A stretch of 64,000 bases of DNA from Oasisia sp. SBJ-2009 (Eukaryota > Annelida > Polychaeta > Sabellida > Siboglinidae): the NCBI GenBank assembly GCA_964017155.1, contig OZ024863.1, forward strand, positions 46,180,364-46,244,363, in the 5' to 3' direction. Both the position numbers and the translations under genes were made by a program. This document shows, piece by piece, positions 62,301 to 64,000 of the stretch (position 1 is the first letter of the stretch; each line of letters starts with the position of its first letter). The notes beneath the pieces are model-generated. The model had not been told where the DNA came from and did not search any database. It was given only the letters and a program-made list of their open reading frames with translations.

Positions 62301-63146
62301 TCTCAGTATGTTCCATTTTAAAGATCATTCTTATTCAGATGATCTTTTTTCATTAGTAGCCTCAAAATGTTACCCCTCCCAAAGAAGTCACAAGTCCCTT
62401 TTCCTTAGACATACAATAAAAAAGATCCTTTGATATAAAATTAACAAATAAAAATTACGTATGTGCGACTAACCAAAGGTTCATGCAAAAACAAAAACGG
62501 GTGGAAAATAGCTACTCCAGGGCAGGCCAAAGATAACTCATACCCAAGAATTCGAGTTCGAACCCAGTCCTCGTGTATCGATGGAAACGACGAATTTTTT
62601 CACGTGTATGTTGACGTAATTTGGGTATTGTTAAGAATTGACTAAGTCGGTGCGGACGTCTCTACAGGTAAATCATTTTTGATACGTTAAAAGAAAGCTT
62701 TCACTCAAGAATGAATTATTCTGAAGAATGCTTAGTAAAACGCACGCCAGGTACGTGTGGACAGGCGAGGGTGGAAGAACGTTGCAGGTGGCAGCGTTGG
62801 ACTGTAAGGAATCAAATCATAAAGTGGGCGGAACGACCCGGATGTTTGTCTTCCACCCCACAGAGGATCAAATGAAAAGACGATGTCAATCCTTATTTCG
62901 ATGTCGTTTCCGACCACTTTTACAATCTAATGGTTGTTGGTCGGGTTGTGAGAATTCTTTAAAACGGGATTTAGTTAACAGATTTGTCCGTCATCAGTGT
63001 ACATGCTTGTTTTCCCGACACAAATACCACTGATGTGACAACGCACATCAATTGACATGTCACTTACCTTTATTGACGTCACACTGCTCGAATTCTTCGT
63101 ACATCGCGTCGACATCGTCTGACGGCAGCAGTCGGCTGAGCGTATG
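59011..63146 (-). CDS. PHF24/GINIP-like protein A, last five exons; 5' part outside window
   Basis: Exons from 5': 63146-63068 (79 nt), 61381-61179 (203 nt), 60676-60543 (134 nt), 60082-59969 (114 nt), 59089-59011; joined in frame they give 202 residues and a stop. The first two have exactly the length and phase of the corresponding gene B exons. Visible parts: SRLLPSDDVDAMYEEF (counterpart of [13 protein letters not shown]), LDEYLEFRNRAYRLKHHGHQ, and canonical EF-hand loops DTDGSGTIDWRE and DEDGSGIVEKSE. An additional exon contains ESPKKRNTIINTFLQGN, and the end MISWKAFLKSQ...RERPN matches PHF24. The PHD exon should lie to the right of 64000. Unlike gene B, both EF-hands look calcium-competent. 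The stop TAA is inside a donor-like AAGTAAGT, but gene B also stops just after RPN, so a true stop is favoured. Confidence 0.85.
59268..59425 (+). repeat. (ATG)n and (CTA/CCA)n trinucleotide microsatellite
   Basis: Short ATG run then about 45 ACT/ACC triplets, in the last intron of PHF24-like gene A. The poly-Thr frame is an artefact. Confidence 0.95.
59533..59790 (+). mobile_element. SINE-1 copy with tRNA-like head
   Basis: Head with GCGGTAGCGTAGTGGTTAAAA (A box) and a degenerate B box near 59583, then TTGCTCCAGTTAACTC, GAATGAGTACCTGGCTAT, GTGGGTATTTGTGTAAG and a GATATGGTGTTCG tail. It lies in the last intron of gene A. Confidence 0.78.
60285..60420 (+). repeat. Minisatellite, ~33 bp unit, four copies
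   Basis: Four copies of TTCCTCGTAATACGTCACCA... followed by CTCTACACA. It lies between the 134-nt and 114-nt exons of gene A. Spacing is uniform without distinct spacers, so it is not a CRISPR array. Confidence 0.9.
61630..61745 (+). mobile_element. SINE-2 body fragment
   Basis: TTTTTCGGAAGAGACACTGC, GCTATCTGGTGTTCACAGTC and CCCAGGGGAAATCAAAT match the body of SINE-2; the head is missing. Confidence 0.65.
61960..62270 (+). repeat. Diverged dispersed repeat, partner of 57.4 kb
   Basis: See the copy at 57385-57720 for the shared blocks. It lies in the intron between the 79-nt and 203-nt exons of gene A. Confidence 0.75.
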
Positions 63147-63187
63147 CTGTCGTAAAGCGAACGTGTTACAACGGCGCCCAAAGACTG

Positions 63188-63246
63188 AAGGCCCGCTTAC
63201 ACGGCCGACTAGTAGGCCAACTAGTTGTCCGTGTAAACGGGCCTTT
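63188..63246. repeat. 26 bp-arm hairpin
   Basis: The left arm starts AAGGCCCGCTTACACGG and the right arm ends CCGTGTAAACGGGCCTT, with ACTAGT on both inner sides and a short loop. It lies about 40 bp upstream of the 79-nt exon of gene A and looks like a small foldback or a transposon tip. Confidence 0.8.
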
Positions 63247-63413
63247 ACGCTGCGTTCCAGTGACCTCGTGTAGACCGTAAACATAAATTCATAACTATAC
63301 TTGTCCCAGTTACATAAATTCAGCAGTGGTAAATTGGAGGAGCAAGCGAACTTTAAAGTTCACCACCTGGTGTTTACCGTCTGCACCAGGTGATTGGAAC
63401 GCAGCATTAGCTA
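63247..63413. mobile_element. Small MITE with ~38 bp inverted termini
   Basis: Left ACGCTGCGTTCCAGTGACCT..GACCGTAAAC and right GTTTACCGTCTGCACCAGGTGATTGGAACGCAGCAT are inverted copies. It adjoins the hairpin at 63188-63246. No coding content. Confidence 0.75.
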
Positions 63414-63806
63414 CGGACTTGATAGGTGGGGAGAAATGCTAATATACGTGAAACCAGATCCTAAAAGCGGGAAGGAGATCCAAGATAATATTGTTAGTTA
63501 TTTTGGTTAGACGTCTAAGTATTACTCGAAATAATGTGCACGTTACTTATGTCTAGAAATGTCTTGTTACGTTTTAATAGTGACATATTCTGTACCATTT
63601 GACGTAGCTGTCTCACAAAAAATGTCATATGACATATACGCTATATATGCTATACCTGCTAACCCTCCCGTATTTTGCGGAATACTAATTAATCTCCAGG
63701 ATATACGCTTCAAATCTCCACCGCATTCGTTTAACAAAAATACAGAAAACAAAACCCCACAAATAAGTGTTTGAAAATGATTAAATTATTAAAGACAGTG
63801 CAATGC

Positions 63807-63814
<8 letters not shown>

Positions 63815-63889
<75 letters not shown>

Positions 63890-64000
63890 GAGACACACAT
63901 ACACACATACACACATACACACAGACACACAGACAGACAGACACACAGACACACAGACACACAGACACACAGACACACAGACACACAGACACACAGACTC
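63815..64000 (+). repeat. (AT)n-(GA)n-(CAGA)n-(CACACAGA)n compound microsatellite
   Basis: Runs to the window edge. Cys/Val/Leu frames on the minus strand are artefacts. Confidence 0.97.

Noticed and set aside
62728..63033. 101-codon plus frame in an intron of gene A
   Set aside because: No motif, opposite strand to the gene, and length is within chance expectation.

Overview
The window is nuclear DNA from an animal. It has spliced genes with GT/AG introns, long intergenic stretches, very many simple-sequence repeats, tRNA-derived SINEs, LINE 3' ends, a Penelope-type retroelement remnant and several DNA transposons. The protein families (long-form CCDC17, otopetrin, PHF24/GINIP-like, C2H2 zinc fingers) fit an invertebrate bilaterian. 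The SINE and microsatellite content suggests a mollusc or other lophotrochozoan, but the sequence does not fix the species.

Layout. (1) 1-1995, minus strand: the large coding exon of a C2H2 zinc-finger gene with at least 16 finger units, open to the left edge. (2) 4242-27964, plus strand: a 28-exon CCDC17 orthologue whose joined exons give 1287 codons plus stop without a frame break. Its introns carry a 0.86 kb foldback element, two LINE 3' ends, SINEs, a Penelope GIY-YIG remnant between 122 bp inverted repeats, a 1.64 kb hAT-like element with an 8 bp target duplication and a nested MITE, and a long octanucleotide satellite. (3) 27965-39574: intergenic, rich in microsatellites and purine tracts, with no convincing gene. 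(4) 39575-46627, plus strand: a six-exon otopetrin (proton channel family) of 703 residues with 12 predicted membrane segments. (5) 48690-53287, minus strand: a complete six-exon PHF24-like gene of 352 residues. (6) 53593-55973: an apparent Mutator-like element with a candidate 9 bp target duplication. (7) 59011-63146, minus strand: the last five exons of a second, tandem PHF24-like gene whose 5' part lies beyond the right edge.

How the genes relate. The zinc-finger gene and CCDC17 are divergent, with about 2.3 kb between their start codons. Otopetrin and the first PHF24-like gene converge tail to tail. The two PHF24-like genes are head-to-tail paralogues: they share exons of exactly 79 and 203 nt and splice phases, but differ in the number of intact EF-hands and in one extra exon. 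Several real exons are short and were found only by following splice phase and paralogue alignment: 51312-51390, 48690-48762, 59969-60082 and the small CCDC17 exons. No new multi-gene system is evident. The most notable items are the diverged PHF24-like tandem pair and the recent, structurally intact transposon insertions in and beside genes.
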